This document shows positions 14,701 through 28,488 of a stretch of DNA of 64,000 nucleotides, piece by piece. Source of the DNA: Otis tarda (lineage: Eukaryota > Chordata > Aves > Otidiformes > Otididae); assembly GCA_026413225.1 (NCBI GenBank), contig CM048552.1, forward strand, positions 44,903,001 through 44,967,000, written 5' to 3'. A model generated the notes under the pieces. That model was not told the DNA's origin and searched no databases. It saw only the letters and a program-made list of their open reading frames with translations. The first letter of the stretch is position 1. The number at the start of each line of letters is the position of its first letter. Both the position numbers and the translations under genes were made by a program.

Positions 14701-15334
14701 ATTTCTGTGATTCTAGTACTTCCCTTCAAATCTACTAATAAAATCCTGCTTTCTTGCACTAAGAATAAAAACTTATGCAACAGCTGATGTGGGCACACTT
14801 GGATTACCTTTGTGATCAATATTGTCTTCTGCCAATCAACACTGGCAAGTTAAATTCCTCTTGCTACCTCAACCCACCGTCCTATCTTAATAGCACATCT
14901 GTGGTGTAGAAATCATCTCCCTGTTCATTGCAAAGCATCTAGCAGATGTGAGTAGCATCCCTAAATTCCACAGCAAATATAAATGTGTTTTTTAAAAACT
15001 TCATAGAACACAATGAACTAACATTACTAAGGACACGTTTTAAAACACATCAAAAATATTTTATATTTTTGCATTGAAAATACGTAGATTTTGAAAAGAT
15101 TAAGTCTTCCTTATCTAACATTATGAGCTAGGTTCCCTACTGCAAGTCTCTTTGTGAGCAATTCCTAACAGCTGTGCAAACATCAGCCACAATGTACAGG
15201 CACAATGCCAAATAGAAAATTACCAAACAGATGAAAATATGTTGTCGCTGAAATTGTTACTTTCCAGCAAATTCTAAGGTACACACATGAACAGTACCAT
15301 CTCAATTGTTTAGAGCTCAAAGTGATTGTGTACT
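8736..15334 (-). other. PPFIA2: PPFIA2 intron between CR1 copies
   Basis: Contains the 10.32-kb hairpin, a short ATAAC-type repeat at about 14347-14374 and an A run at 14068-14082. Open frames of up to 107 codons (10426-10103 minus) show no domain or coding bias. No exon seen. Confidence 0.7.
10321..10368. repeat. Near-perfect inverted repeat (hairpin-forming)
   Basis: An inner stem of 9 bp (AGGTACGTA at 10334-10342 and TACGTACCT at 10346-10354) encloses a 3-base loop CGT. After a small internal bulge an outer stem continues (CATACCC at 10324-10330 with GGGTATG at 10359-10365), plus three further pairs, one of them a G-T wobble. It is far stronger than chance for this AT-rich intron. No transposon or RNA family is recognised. 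Confidence 0.85.
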
Positions 15335-15692
15335 CTTGAGAAGAGAAGGCTCAGGGGAGATCTTACCAATATGTATAAATACTGAACAGGAGTGCGAAAA
15401 GAAGATGGAGCCAGACTCTTCTCTGTGATACACAGTGAATGGAGAAGATGCAATGGGTACAAAGTGGAACACGAGAAATTCTGTTTAAACATAAGAAAAA
15501 AAAAAAAGGCTTTTTACTATAATGGTGATCAGACAATGGAACAATTTCCTTAGAGGGGTTGAGGCATCTCTGTCCCTGAAGATATTCAAAACTCAACGGG
15601 ACATGGTCCTGAGTAACCTGCTGTAGCTGACTCTGCATGGTGATTGGACTTGATGGTCATCCGGGGTCCCTTCTGTCCTGAACCACTCCATG
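15335..15692 (+). mobile_element. CR1: CR1 LINE fragment, diverged
   Basis: It runs from 'GAGAAGGCTCAGGGGAGAT' through 'GAGCCAGACTCTTCTCTG' and 'CAATGGGTACAAAGTGGAAC' to 'GTCCCTTCTGTCCTGAACC', the order found in a CR1 3' region. The internal A run near 15495-15507 is longer than usual for this part of the element. The terminal ATTCTGTG repeats are worn away. Open frames crossing it on the minus strand are chance. Confidence 0.88.
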
Positions 15693-16117
15693 ACTGTTGA
15701 TATCAAGTTCAAAATGAATCCTTTTAACCATAATCAGTCCTTTTATGAAAAAATTAATTGCTAGGAATCAAACAACAGGTGATCACAGAATATAGAACCT
15801 GAACCATTTTTATTCAAAAATCAACAATCAAGTTTTACAGAAAAGTAAAAATTACCAATTTTATAGATGCTTTGATTTTCTTTAGGACTTTTTAATAGTG
15901 AAACAGATGCAGGATAAGGAAATAAAGACATAATTTTATACTGAAGTAAATAAAACTCACCTTCAAATGTTCTGATCTACTTTAAGTATAAAAGAATTAC
16001 TGCTGGAAATCCATTTGATTTATCAGTGGGGGAGTACACCAATATACACAAAGTACTGAAATCATAGTGGAGCCAACAACTGACAGAGCTGTCATTCTAT
16101 TCTCCCCTAAAATGGAA

Positions 16118-16404
16118 CAAATTGCGATAGGACAAGGGGTTATGGTTTTAAAATAGAGGGAGGTAGATTTAGATAGGATATTAGGCAAAAATTTTTTACA
16201 TTGAGGGTTGTAGAACACTGGAACAGGTTGCCCAGAGAGGTGGTGGATGCCCCATCCCTGGAAACATTCAAGGCCAGGCTGGATGAGGCTCTGAGCAACC
16301 TGATCTGGTTGGGGATGTCCCTGCTCCTTGCAGGGGGGTTGGACTAGATGACCTTTGAAGGTCCCTTCCAACTCTAACCATTCTAGGATTCTATGATTCT
16401 ATGA
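16118..16404 (+). mobile_element. CR1: CR1 LINE fragment with intact 3' end
   Basis: It begins at 'GCGATAGGACAAGGGGTTAT' and shows the full set of late CR1 blocks, including 'GGAACAGGTTGCCCAGAGAG' and 'GGGGGGTTGGACTAGATGAC'. It ends in tandem ATTCTATG units. It lies in the same orientation as the copy about 425 bases to its left but is a different, better preserved subtype, so the two are separate insertions. Confidence 0.95.
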
Positions 16405-19400
16405 AATTACAATGCTGAAAGGCTCATCACAGTAAAGCATAAATACATAAAAACACTTCTAGGTCTGTTACTGGTCAACAAAATAGGCACAGGCATAGAA
16501 AAATGCTACAGACACATTGCAGTGTTGCAGCTGTGACTATGGATCAGACTAACATCAGCAATATTTTCAAGACTGAAATCTTCCTAAATAGTCTCTCAGT
16601 AACAGGCTTTTTTTTTTTTTTTTAATTTAGATGGGTACACTTAGAAAATCAGAATGATGCAGTCATCCCAACTGCTTCCCCCACAAGTTGATTACATGAA
16701 CTGAGGCTACCTGACTTCAACAATCCTTTTGTGTTTAAGGCGGCTTTAAAAAAAATCCTCTGAATTTTCCCTGTCTAATTTGTAGTCTATTCCACATTAA
16801 AAACTTTTATATTTAACACTTTAGGAAGACAGGAATTACATCAGTCTGTTGAAGTCCAAGCATATGGTCAGGCAAAACTGACAATAACATCAATATGTTC
16901 TTACAATGTGATAAATATTATGCAGTCAATGCATTTTCCTGACTAAGTATAAGGGGTTGATTTATCTACAAAACTGATGTACCACAATTGGTCAATTAAA
17001 GACCAAGAAATACAATAAACATTCAACTCACATAGACACATTTTTTAAAAGTGGTATTATGAAACATTTTCCAAGGAAGAAACTCAGTTAGGTTTACACA
17101 TAATATTAATGAACAAGGCCAGATATAGTCTGAGCCACCCTCTTTCTCTTCGCTTGTCCAAACTCAGATTTTCTATACTTCAGCATTCATCAGTGACGAG
17201 CACTGTCACATAAACTCATCATACCACAAAAATGAACTGACAGGACTAGCATCATCTACCGATACACTTCCACTTTGTGTGGCATTCGACATGGCTTACC
17301 TTTGCTTTAGTGCCTTCCTGCTCTTAGTGGGATGAGAGGGGCCTAAGGCAAATTTTTAAAAATCATATAATAAGTAGAAGCAGAGAAGAAAGATTTAAGT
17401 AGCTTTTGGAGCAGAAGAGTGCTCCTAAAATTCTCTGTGCTTTAAAGGAAGCAATTCCCAAACTCATATGTTTACTTTTTATCTGAAGCTCACAGAAGAA
17501 ATATCTAACATAATTCTATAGCAATTATTAACTCTATACAATTAAAAATAATGTTTTAATACTATTTTCAGAAAACCACAGCTAAAGAAGCACCATGCAA
17601 AATAAGCAAATTAATTTCAAATTAAGTTGAAACTTCCTTAATTAAGAAAGTTAATTTCAAATAAAGAGTAGATTTTTAAATGGGAAGCAGAAGGATAGAA
17701 GGACACACACTCTTCCCGATTCCCAACTTACATCCTGTTTGCCAACCACCATGATTAGGAGATAAATGTTAGAACAGAACAACGGGAAATAAACCATCCT
17801 GGAGAATAAAAAAGAGCTACTCAGAGTTCTTAACCCAGCATGTGTCATTCACCCGCTGGAAAAGATGAGAAAGAAGGATTAAGAGCTGAGACTCTGAAGC
17901 AGTTAAGTCTGATGTTAATTGATCCAGCAAATTTTAATTGACATGATTTAGAATTACAGATTTAGTATCATTATCATGATTTAGTATGACTTAGAATTAC
18001 AGAAGAAAGGCATGAGGTGAGAGTGTGCAGCCATTTCTACAAAAAAAGCAATCCAAAACAAACACCCAAACCTCAAACTTCTCATAACTAGCAAAAATCT
18101 TAAGTGTCTCCCATTGTTTAGCAAATCTCTACTGTACACACAAAAGTTCAGGCTTATTTACCATTGCTTTATGAAACCTTGGTTTATGCTACAAACAGTA
18201 TCTCTTCTATCATAAGATATAAAACAATTTAATTAGAGAGGGGAAATTAAAAAAAGAGGAGAGAGTGAGTCACATCTGATAAAATTATGGATCTGCCAAA
18301 CACTGACAGGGATAAAAGGGATCAATGTAGTTTCCAATTCTTAATTAAACACACTCCTTGAACATGAAGATGTAGATCAAGAATTTCTGCACAACTGTAG
18401 TTTGCAACTGCAGAGAGCAGACAGCTATTTCTTAAAAAAATACACACTGGCAGCATCAAAATCAGCACAAGCAGTGGAGCTGCATCTATTGCTCTCATAT
18501 GTATATGATCACCCCTCACATCCCATTTAGAAGGCAGAACACTGGATCAAACTGAATTCCTACCTGTGAGCCAGGAAGCATATAGGCGACTTGGATCTCT
18601 GCTTCTGGGATTGTCAGTGCAATTTATAGTCAAGGAGGGGTAGGGGGAGAAGAATGCAAAGCCAGCATATGACATAGCTGCATTAATTACTTCATCTGCA
18701 CTGCAGTTTGCACTGTTTTTATCTTACAGCAGCCATGAAGCTTCATTGCTCATTCCTTACCTTTGCTGTTAATCTACATCCTTAGAGGACCCACACATTA
18801 GTTTAGAGTCAGTGTGACTAGACTGGAATGGACTATTGGGTCAGATCTTCTCTCAACGGCACTACAAACATCAAGTGAACCTGTCACCTTCTAAATCTGT
18901 TACTCATTCACCAGAAGCTAAGTACTAATATGAAGCGTGAAAAAGTTCTTGATTAAATGAAATCAGGTCTGAACAGTAAGAGTGGAAGGCATTGTACTAG
19001 ATGACTTAGTCTGACCTCTACCACCACTGTAAGATTGAATTTCTAAGGTTTGTCTGGTAGTCCTAGTAGTACCATACTAATACTGTTCCTCTGGTTAAAA
19101 CAGATTGTCTTCTTTCAGTGTGAAGAGACATACTCACAATAATTTATCTTTATTATTTGTCTGGTAGTTCTGAATCTAAATAGATCTACATCGTATTTCC
19201 TAGTTGTAGTTAACCTTGTTTTGACTTATACACACAGAATCCTGTTGTAATCTTCTCTACTAAGTCACCAAACTGCACGTGGTGGGCATGTAAATGCTGG
19301 CAGGGGGAGAGTAATGATGTATATGAAAGACATTGATATTTGCATCCCTTTTACAAGACTTGGTAAGTAAGATGACAACAGGTATCCTAAGTCTCTTAGG

Positions 19401-20218
19401 CATTCATGACCTGCTTTCCTATACGTCAGTGTACATCACCCTTTAAAATTGTTACACAGAAAATTAGATTTCAAGGGTCATTGCACCTCCAACATCAAAA
19501 GCGTGTTAGGGCTAGGGAGAAATGCTAAACAGAGTAACAACATGAATGATAACTTGTGACAAAGTTGGAATGCATTAAAGAAAAAAAAAAACTGAGTAGG
19601 AACTGAGAGAACACATGCACCTGTCAGAAAGTGCTCAGCATTGCATATTATGAACTTGCATCTTGCAGAGCATCTCCCATGTAACTTTTTGCTTCCAGCT
19701 AGCATACCATAACTTGCATATGATTAAATATTTAATGTTTATGCTCTATAGGACTTTAGAATCTATGCAAATATTATGTCAAAATGTATTAATTTCAGAA
19801 GGTAAGTGAAGAACCATGTTGTAATTTGTGTCATTTCAGTGTTGCAAGGAGGCTGGAAATCTTATTTTATGTAAAAACATCAGTTGCTTCAACAAACAAA
19901 CAAAATTGCACTTCTGTGTCATCTACTTAGACAAGTTCTGGCCATGACAATTTATGTTCCATTGTTGACAGATAGACTTAGTGCTTCTAAACTACAATGA
20001 AAATCAAGTTATAGTTTAAATGTGCAGGAAGAAGGGAAATAGGGCACTCTATACTGCATGTCAAATAAAATGATCATCAGAACTACTTCAGCTATAGAAA
20101 AATAAAGTTAGGTTGCATTCCAGTGTTTTAGAACTTCTCAGCATTCCTTAGGGAGTCAAAACTATCAGGCAATCTTAACATCACGTAATGCCACCCCCTC
20201 CATCTTTAAAAACGTAAA
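16405..20218 (-). other. PPFIA2: PPFIA2 intron, no recognised element
   Basis: AT-rich. A pair of similar 'GATTTAG...TTAGAATTACAG' stretches near 17943-18002 is a minor local duplication. A faint 'CTAGATGACTTAGTCTGACC' at 19000-19019 may be an eroded CR1 end. No exon seen. Confidence 0.65.
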
Positions 20219-20744
20219 CTGATGAGACTGCACCTCGAAAACCATGTTCAGTTTTGGGGCCCTCACTACAAGAAAGGGATTGAGGTGCTAGAGCATGTCT
20301 AGGTGCTAGGGCAACAAAGCTGGTGAAGGTTTTAGGGAACAAGTCTTACAAGGAGCAGCTGAGGGAGGTGGGGCTGTGTAGTCTGGAGAAAAGGAGGGGA
20401 GACTTCATTGCTCTCTACAACTACCTGTAAGGAGGCTGTAGCCAGGTGGCTGTTGGCTTCTTCTCCCAAGTAACAAGTGATGGATGAAAAGAAATGTCAT
20501 CAAGTTGTGCCAGGGGAGGTTTAGATTGGATATTACGAAAAATTTATTCACTAAAAGATTTACCAAACATTGGAAGAGGCTGCCCAGGGAAGTGGCTGAG
20601 TGACTATCCCTGGAAGTATTTAAAAGATGTGTAGACATGGCACTTAGGGACATAGTTTAGTGGTGGACTTGGCAGTGTTAGGTTTTCAATTTGACTCTAT
20701 GGTCTTAAGGGTCTTTTCCAACCTAAATGATTCTATGATTCTAT
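20219..20744 (+). mobile_element. CR1: CR1 LINE fragment, longest copy here
   Basis: About 526 bases, from 'CTGATGAGACTGCACCTCG' (end of the reverse-transcriptase region) through 'GAGGGGAGACTTCATTGCTC' to the closing 'CCTAAATGATTCTATGATTC'. The presence of 'GGCACTTAGGGACATAG' and 'GGTGGACTTGGCAGTG' marks a different subfamily from the copies at 16.1 and 41.4 kb. It has many indels and stops, so the trace of coding region is dead. Confidence 0.95.
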
Positions 20745-23700
20745 ATTTTATCAGTTGTTTTATTCATTTAAATAACTTTTTTTTTTTTTAGCTGAAGATG
20801 CATAATCAATTTCTAATAATAAAAAATTTGAGGTCTTTTTAAGTTCAGACCAAAAGTGTCAGACTAGCAATAGCCCATCTGATTTGCTTTTATTAAACTG
20901 AAGTTTTGATTTAATGTTGACAGCCATGGACTACACAGCATAGACGGCTGACCATTTTCCTTCTCTGCAGCCAAAGACTCTCCTATGGAAATAAGTCTGT
21001 TGTGCTAGTAGGAATGAGCAGATGACTAAATACTACTAGATCTGAGGAAGAACACAGTGTACATTTCCTGATCCAAGTGAAAAAGAGAGACAAACTCAGG
21101 CTGTAATTAAATATGTTCATAGCTGAATAGATGTATCCATAGTAATTCTGAACAGTGCCAAAATCTGAGATATTGCTGTGCATATAGGGAACGCATACAA
21201 ACACATATAGCCTTAAAAAAAACCTCCCATAGTTAAAGAAGAAATAGAACAGAAAACAAGAGGATTCCAGACTAGTAACAAAGCCTCAGGTAAAATCCTA
21301 CTGGTTTTGATTTTGAACACTATTGAGTGTCCTCAGTTCACTGATATCTAAAAAACTTGATATGCTAGAGAAGCTACCTTGCAGGAGTTGAGGAACAAAT
21401 TACTATACCTTGAAGCCCAGTGGGGTTTTTTGTTGGTTCTTTGTTTTTAAATTATCTTGTAAAAATAAGGAAGGCAGACAGTTGGAGACAAAATGGTTCA
21501 ACTTCTTCCTATTATAAGTTTTGTGGACAGTACATTATTAGAACAAGAATAGTTTAGACAAACTGCACATCTCATTGCTTTAATGTAGTACACAACAGGG
21601 AAAGAATGAAGAAGTTTGTCACTAAAGCAGACGATTTGCATTCCCCTGATCATACTAGAACTGACACTGTCTACAGTTGAGCAAATGTACCTAATCTGCA
21701 CATTAAGAGAGGGAAAAATAAAACTTCATTCAGCCACCAAGTCTAAGACACGCTACCCTCCTGATTTCTTTCCACTGCCCCACCCCCCCTAGGGAGAAAT
21801 TTCTGAGTTGATCCTTCTCAGCAAAAAGCTTTAAGAATTGAACATGTTGTTCTTCCTACCCATTCACTGCAACTAGCAGGACACTATTTGATTCTTTACA
21901 TTTTACTGTATTAATGTAGGTTTGGAGGTAAAAGCACAGGGTGATTTCATTTAAGAAAACTCCTGGCATCACTGAGATTTCTAAGTGTGAAACAATCATA
22001 AAGGGAAATCAAAAGTCTTTTTAGAATTGCCTCATGTACCAATAGGAAGCTAAACAAAAAAGCAAAACCAAAAAACCATGTAGGCATATACTCACAAAGG
22101 CATTTTTATTTCATTTTCTGACCTCCTGATAAGACACCTGCAGCATGCTGCCTAGCACTAACAATCTTTTAAGTGATATGTTTCAAAAAGATACCAGACA
22201 TGCTACATTCTGAGAGAAAGATTCATTATCAGAACTCTAGACTCTAATGCAAGTCAATAGAAACATCTAAAACTGCCTAGTTTTACATGGCTAAAAAAAA
22301 TCCTTAAGAAAAATTAATCTGTATCCTAAACTGAGAACTCTTGGAATTATTAACCCATTACTTATCACAATGAGGAAGCACAAGAAAGACGTGCTAAATC
22401 CAAAACCTCTCTTCAACATTTCTTCAGGTTTCTTCACTGGACTCTTGCATATTAATTAGCATTGTTACAAACTTACAACTCAATTTTAGTATTTCTGTTT
22501 TGTCTTTCCGAAGTTCAACTTCCATAACAAGATATTGGGCGTGCACCAGCCTACCACTTTCAGGGGCAGCATGCATGATATTTTCAAAATACTTCAATAT
22601 AAAAATCAGAATTTCCATCCCCCAACATTTCCGTTATGAACCAGAAGAAAACTACCGGTGATTTCCTTTTTTATTAGAAATACTACCTAACTCTATAATT
22701 TATTTAAAAGATTTGTATAGGTATAGCTTGAACAGTAAGAAAGACTCCTTTCACCAAACTAGTACAAAAAGTAGTCTTGGTGGTATTCATCTGAATACAA
22801 ATTTCTACAACAAACAGAGAAAATAAAATGTGACAAAATGACCAGAATTTAAGTTTAGAGTTGTTGGTCTCCATATCAGATTAGTCAAGCTTCTTACGTC
22901 ATTTGGTTTGTTAATATTACATTCTTGTAAGGATAAGTTCAGAAAATAATCTATACTGATCATAAACAGAAGCTTAAAATACAAAATTTTTCTCTCTTCC
23001 TTTTGCCCTCTATATTCAGTATATCATCATCCAGAGCAGTTTACTTCATGTATAGGTCTTATTATAATAAAGCTAGTTAATGGAATTGTATAACTTAATG
23101 ATGATATTGAATAGAATAAACAACTTCAGAGGGCATGGCATATATTCATACAGCACAAAACTGTAGAATCTGCATCACCTCCACAAGAACATTTGAGTGC
23201 TCACTGAATTATTTCCAGGGAACTAAATACTGAATATTGAGCAAATGTTTTTCCAGAAAAGCACTTGAAACTATGCATCAGTAAGCAAAACCCCAAATAC
23301 TTCATTCTTTTCATAAATTCAGTGGTGGCATAAACATACATGGTTTTAACATCATCATTTGATATTAAACATTAGACTAATTTGAAATATTAAAAGAGGT
23401 GGTATTAGAAAAAAAACCACATGTATTACTACAGACTATTAATAGCAGACAGCTGTCCTTGCCTAACTAAAACAAGGCACAAAAAAAAAAATATCCAGAC
23501 TACGAGAGGAATATTTAAGGTAACTGAATATGTCCTTTTTGAAGAAAATTGAAAATTAAAAGAGAGATTAATAGCTTTTGAAAGTAATAACAAATTTAAG
23601 AGCGTGCAGGTATCCATACTGTTATTATTAGAGGCAAAGCTAACAACAGGTCTACAACAGAACAGGAAAAGAAACAGGCAGACCCATCCTCACACTACTT

Positions 23701-26700
23701 TTCTTTTCATAATGAAATTCTTTTGTGTGTAGAAGAAAGTAATGCATTTCTGAATTCACGGCCATCAGTACACAGCCTTGTGTCAGAATTAGATGTGTTT
23801 TAGGCCATGGAGTGAGATAGCCCTACAGAAGCTTTCTCTCTGGTGATTCTGAACAGAAATAACACTTCATCAAGATTTTGAATCACAAGCTTAACATAAA
23901 AAACAGCAATTTATTGGTATGATCAATAAATTAGGCAAAAGGGGACTTCAGTAACCAGTCCCGTAGGAGCCAGCAGGGAAGCACAAGTTTGCTGTACAAC
24001 CAAGATGAAAGCAGCTATAAGCATTTTTCTACTACTCCTTGTTATTCCTCCTTCGAAGCTCCTTTATCTGCAAGTAGACTGAGGGTAAAAACATCCCATC
24101 ACCAGTGGAAACAATCTGATGACAGGGTCTCTCCAAAGTAGTAACTCGGGTAAGCCAACTTCCTCCCTGACACAAGGCAGCAGTTTGCATCCAGCCAGCC
24201 CACCAACCCTCTTCCTGCAGACAGCTGCTTGCCTTGTTTTCTGCTTACCAGTTGGTTACCGTCTCCCTCCCTGACATCAAACTCCCTCAGGTGTAGCTAG
24301 CCAGCCCTCCGCTTCATCACCTTTCAAGAACATGCACACCAAGTGTTTGCAGGATGCAAGAAGTCCGTTTTCTATAACTAAGTAAAAAATAAAAGAAAAA
24401 AAAGCACCTGTGATTTCATTCCAAATCAGTTTCTAACATTGGTTCTTTACTCCATCACCAGCCACTTTTTAATTAATATTAGTTAATTAAAACTTCGTGA
24501 TATTTGCAGATATTGCTTTTCTTATGCAAAGAACTTTCTCTCAAACTAAAACATAATAAAATTTTAATCTGCACTGGAGCATATAACACATTATGTGCCA
24601 GAAGCACTTTTTTTTATTAAAAAATGAACATTCAGATATGTATAATTTAAAGGGACCTGGAGGTAACTGTGTCACACAGCTGTTGATGTGTGTTGAAAGC
24701 AATAAATCAACAATCTGAGGAAGAAAACTGCACAATAAGGTTGAGATACAAATCAGTAACATCAAATAACCCTCTGCTCCTTTCTTGATTGTCAGCTACT
24801 TCTGCATGCAGTTTTAAAATGAGTAAAATGTATCAAATCAGAAACTTTTCTACTTCCCAAAAAAGCCAAGATAATAATATAAAATAAATAAAATAACCAA
24901 ACTATCAAAAAGTACTTAATTGCACAAATCCTTCCTTCTAAACTAGGCAATTTTGTGTCTCTGGAATAGGTCACGTTCTCATTTTAAAAACAAACAACAT
25001 GAGGCTGAACACTTTACGAAGCTGCTGTTTCTATTTATACATAGTCCCATGAGATTTGCTTTAAGCATACATGAAGTACAATGGGATGGCAGGAGCAGGG
25101 TTTGTGCGTGAGGCAGACTCTACCACCTCCCTGTCCCCACACTGTGTTAAAAATATTCTCTAAATAGAAAAGCTTTATTTTATTAATAGTGGTACATAAT
25201 TTATAATACAGAAACAAAATAGAGAAACATTTGCATGCAGAGTACTATTATAACACATTGATAAATTCAGGGCCCTGAAACCAAACTGGTTACAAAGCAA
25301 CAGCAAAAAGAGCCACTGATCCACAAAGGAACCATTTTGCTCATTAGGTTTTGTTATTATTTTTGTTTTGTAATGCTTTAAGTTGTGCCTTTATGTACCA
25401 GTGTGACTTCTTTCCAGTTTGCTTGCTACTTTCACTGTCCTTCCCCTGTGGGCCTTTCTCCCAGCCATTCCGCTTCACAGCGTACCAAATTAATGCTTGA
25501 TTTTGTGCCAAGAATTATTACTGAGGGACGTTACTTTTGTAAAATCTCTCTTTTTACAGAAGCCTTACATAGCCTTTTTGAACAACCCACATCATTTTTT
25601 ACGCAGAACTTTAGAGTTCAGATTTTTATGATTTTAAGCAGATGAAGAAATGTAACACAATGAAGAAATATAACAGATGAAGAAATGTAACACACACTTT
25701 TGGAAATAAGTTCAGATTCATTTTCCTACCCACAATGTATCATCACAAACAATCAAAGAAATAGTTGCATGCCTATCCTGATTTTCACTCATACAGTTGC
25801 TAAAATACTAGCTGCATTTTATTATTACACATGATTTTATATGAAATTATTTTCAATAGAATATTTGTATTACAGCGGGTTTTTCCATTATATTAAAGAT
25901 TGACTACATTTCTTCTATTTGCATGCAGCCTAGCCCTCCCAATACATTTAGAAAAATGTATTGCTTCACCAGAGCTCTATAATGGTAACAGTCCAGTTAG
26001 TGTTTCTGTGACAACTGTACACATATGTATCACGAGAAGTACCTATATACTGCCAATAGAGTTCTTCCTTTAGGGTGAGGAAAGACTTACTGAAGACTTG
26101 TTCAATAGTGATGAGATAGATTAAGTTTGTTGGGGCTTTTTTTTGTTTTTAGTTGGCTCTATTTCATGTGAATATTACTACAAGCCCACAAAATCAGGAA
26201 AACAAATTCAGATGACACTACTCCCTAAAGTTAGTTTTACTTTACATGCAACTGCATCCCCTTAGTGAGGCTGGTCACAGAATAAGTGACCTAGACTACA
26301 AGCCAAGTCACGATTACACATTAGAAAAGACCAACTTTCTTTTGAAATAAATCCACTCAGAAGAAAGATGACAGAGTGCAAAGTTATATATATTTGCATA
26401 ACTCTGCCTAGAGGAGATAAACAGCCAGCATAATGTACTGTGCTCTTTCTATGACCTCTCTTATACACAATTCAGCATCAGTTTTGAGTAGCCTGAAAAG
26501 CCAAAAAATACATACATTCTCAGCCAATTATACTTGGCTGGCCAGCCTGCAGGCAATAAAAAATAGCATATGGTACTCTAGAGACCTACATTTTATACCA
26601 GGTTTGTATTTTTTAGCACAGAAGTAATGAAACAAAATTATAGGTTTTTAATTTCTCCCAAAACAATGACTAGATGAGAATGAAGGTTCCTTTTCCAAGA

Positions 26701-28488
26701 ACTTGCAGCAGTGTATGCTGTTAGCTACAAGGGCTGCAGCTGCTTGCCACTCTGAGCTAATTACCGGCACAGTGAGGAGTATTTAACTGAAGCCAAAGGG
26801 TGTGAAAGTTGAGGTACAGGGCTCACAGAAGAAGACTGGAGGTTTGGATAACAAGTCTGGTTGTGTTTAATAGTATATATGAAGGTTAACATCTTTGAGG
26901 AATCAAAGGCAGTTAGACACAAGATACCTTTAAGGATCTAGGCCATTTTTTAATGTCAGCGAAACTAATAGGGATGTTGCAAATGCCCCAAAGAATGAGG
27001 GCAACCTGTCCCACCAGGACACAAAGTCGCCCTACTGATGTATGCCCATCTGACTGCTGTTATGTGGAGCAGCAATGGCTGTATGAGCCTGCTAACTAGG
27101 TTAATCACCCACCCTCTCAAGTGATTTAACCCATACCTGTTTTCCAATTTATCTTTAGAAGCTGACAATGAATGGGGTATGAACAATCTACTGTGTTAAA
27201 AGCATCTTTAACAGTATCATAGAATTTGTTTCACAATCTCCTGGAAATTATTCAGAATTACGCAACTGTTAAAATGCATGAGATTAACACTTAATAGCAT
27301 CCTCTACCTTTACAACTTCAAATTAGCTAGACAGACTTCACAAATATAATCACTGATGAAATCACTTAATGAAATTTTTTATTAATTTGCAGAAGTGATA
27401 CTTTTATAATTAGAGTTGTCACATTAAGACTGTATCCCATCAACCTGTGTTAAAGTACACATTGACCATCATTTATGGGGACAAAAATACTGTATTTTTC
27501 CTTATGATGATTTTATTCTTCCTTATTAAATCAAGTCCCCTTTTTTCTGCATGTTAGACAACCACTAAAACTCTGATGTAACAAAGACTTTAAAAATCAC
27601 ATATGGTTTATAAACCTAAGTACATTATATCCCTTCAGCCAAGTAATGACATGAAGTATCTCTGTTATACAAGGAGCACCTCTAGATCATTAAGCTCTAA
27701 ACCACTGGACAAGATCATCTGTGACCAAGTTCAGTAGTATATTAATGACTAATTTATATTCCATATGAAGGAATTTCAAGACTCATTTTAGCTGAAAGTG
27801 GTTTTGTTTTAAAATCTCAATGAGAACTGTAATCTCTAACAAACCTCAGTTATAACCTAATTGGGTACCAATAAAAAATCACACTAATTTATACTGCTTT
27901 GTCACTCAGGCGTATATAATAACCTTGCTGGCAGAGCTTAAAAAGACAGCCAAATGACTTTTAAGTCTCTGAGTGACAGAATTTAAGTTTTCTTAAACTT
28001 CTAAGAATATTACCTATCTGTGATCCCCAAGGCCCCCTGCTTCTTCAAAAGAGTACTGACCTACCAGCTATGTGAAGCCTGCTGAACACAAACGGCCTGA
28101 ACAGAAGTCCTTAACACTTGCTATCACCTGCAAAATCATAGCTTTTGAATGTAACTGTCAGTGCAAAAAATTGGATGGGGAAATTCCTTCTGAATTATGT
28201 ACTTCAAATTTGGGGATAAATGCACTAAAATAAATTCACTACAAAGCATGAGCCATTAATATATGCAAAATCTTTATTTTCACAATATATTTGTAAACTT
28301 TCACAGCCCAGTGCAAGTAGTGGAATCTTATTATTTCATAAACTCACCAGATCACAATACTATCAATTCCACCCTCAAAAAATACACTAAAGACTTCTTT
28401 CTGTCAATTACAGAACATCAGTTAATTTTTTTTTGTTAAATATCAAAATGGTAGCATTTGCAGATTCTTCTCTTTCCCTCAATAAATC
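20745..28488 (-). other. PPFIA2: PPFIA2 intron, no recognised element
   Basis: Mostly AT-rich. The stretch 24110-24330 is pyrimidine-rich and less AT-rich, without an open frame of note. Small tandem repeat at 25.64 kb listed separately. No exon with consensus splice sites and liprin-like coding was found on the minus strand. Confidence 0.65.
25640..25694. repeat. Short imperfect tandem repeat, GATGAAGAAATGTAACACA type
   Basis: Three copies of an approximately 19-base unit built on TGAAGAAAT(G/A)TAACA follow each other, the middle one slightly shorter. Copies one and three agree best. Replication slippage is the simplest origin. Confidence 0.85.

Noticed and set aside
15997-16371. 124-codon minus-strand open frame
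   Set aside because: Most of it is the reverse strand of the CR1 copy at 16118-16404, a frame often open in CR1 antisense.
18990-19040. Possible CR1 3' end (CTAGATGACTTAGTCTGACC)
   Set aside because: The match is short, without the terminal repeat or the preceding CR1 blocks, so it is too weak to annotate.
27205-27240. ATCATAGAATTTGTTTCACA resembling the start of a minus-strand CR1
   Set aside because: Similarity stops after about ten bases; no GGTTGGAAGGGA block follows.
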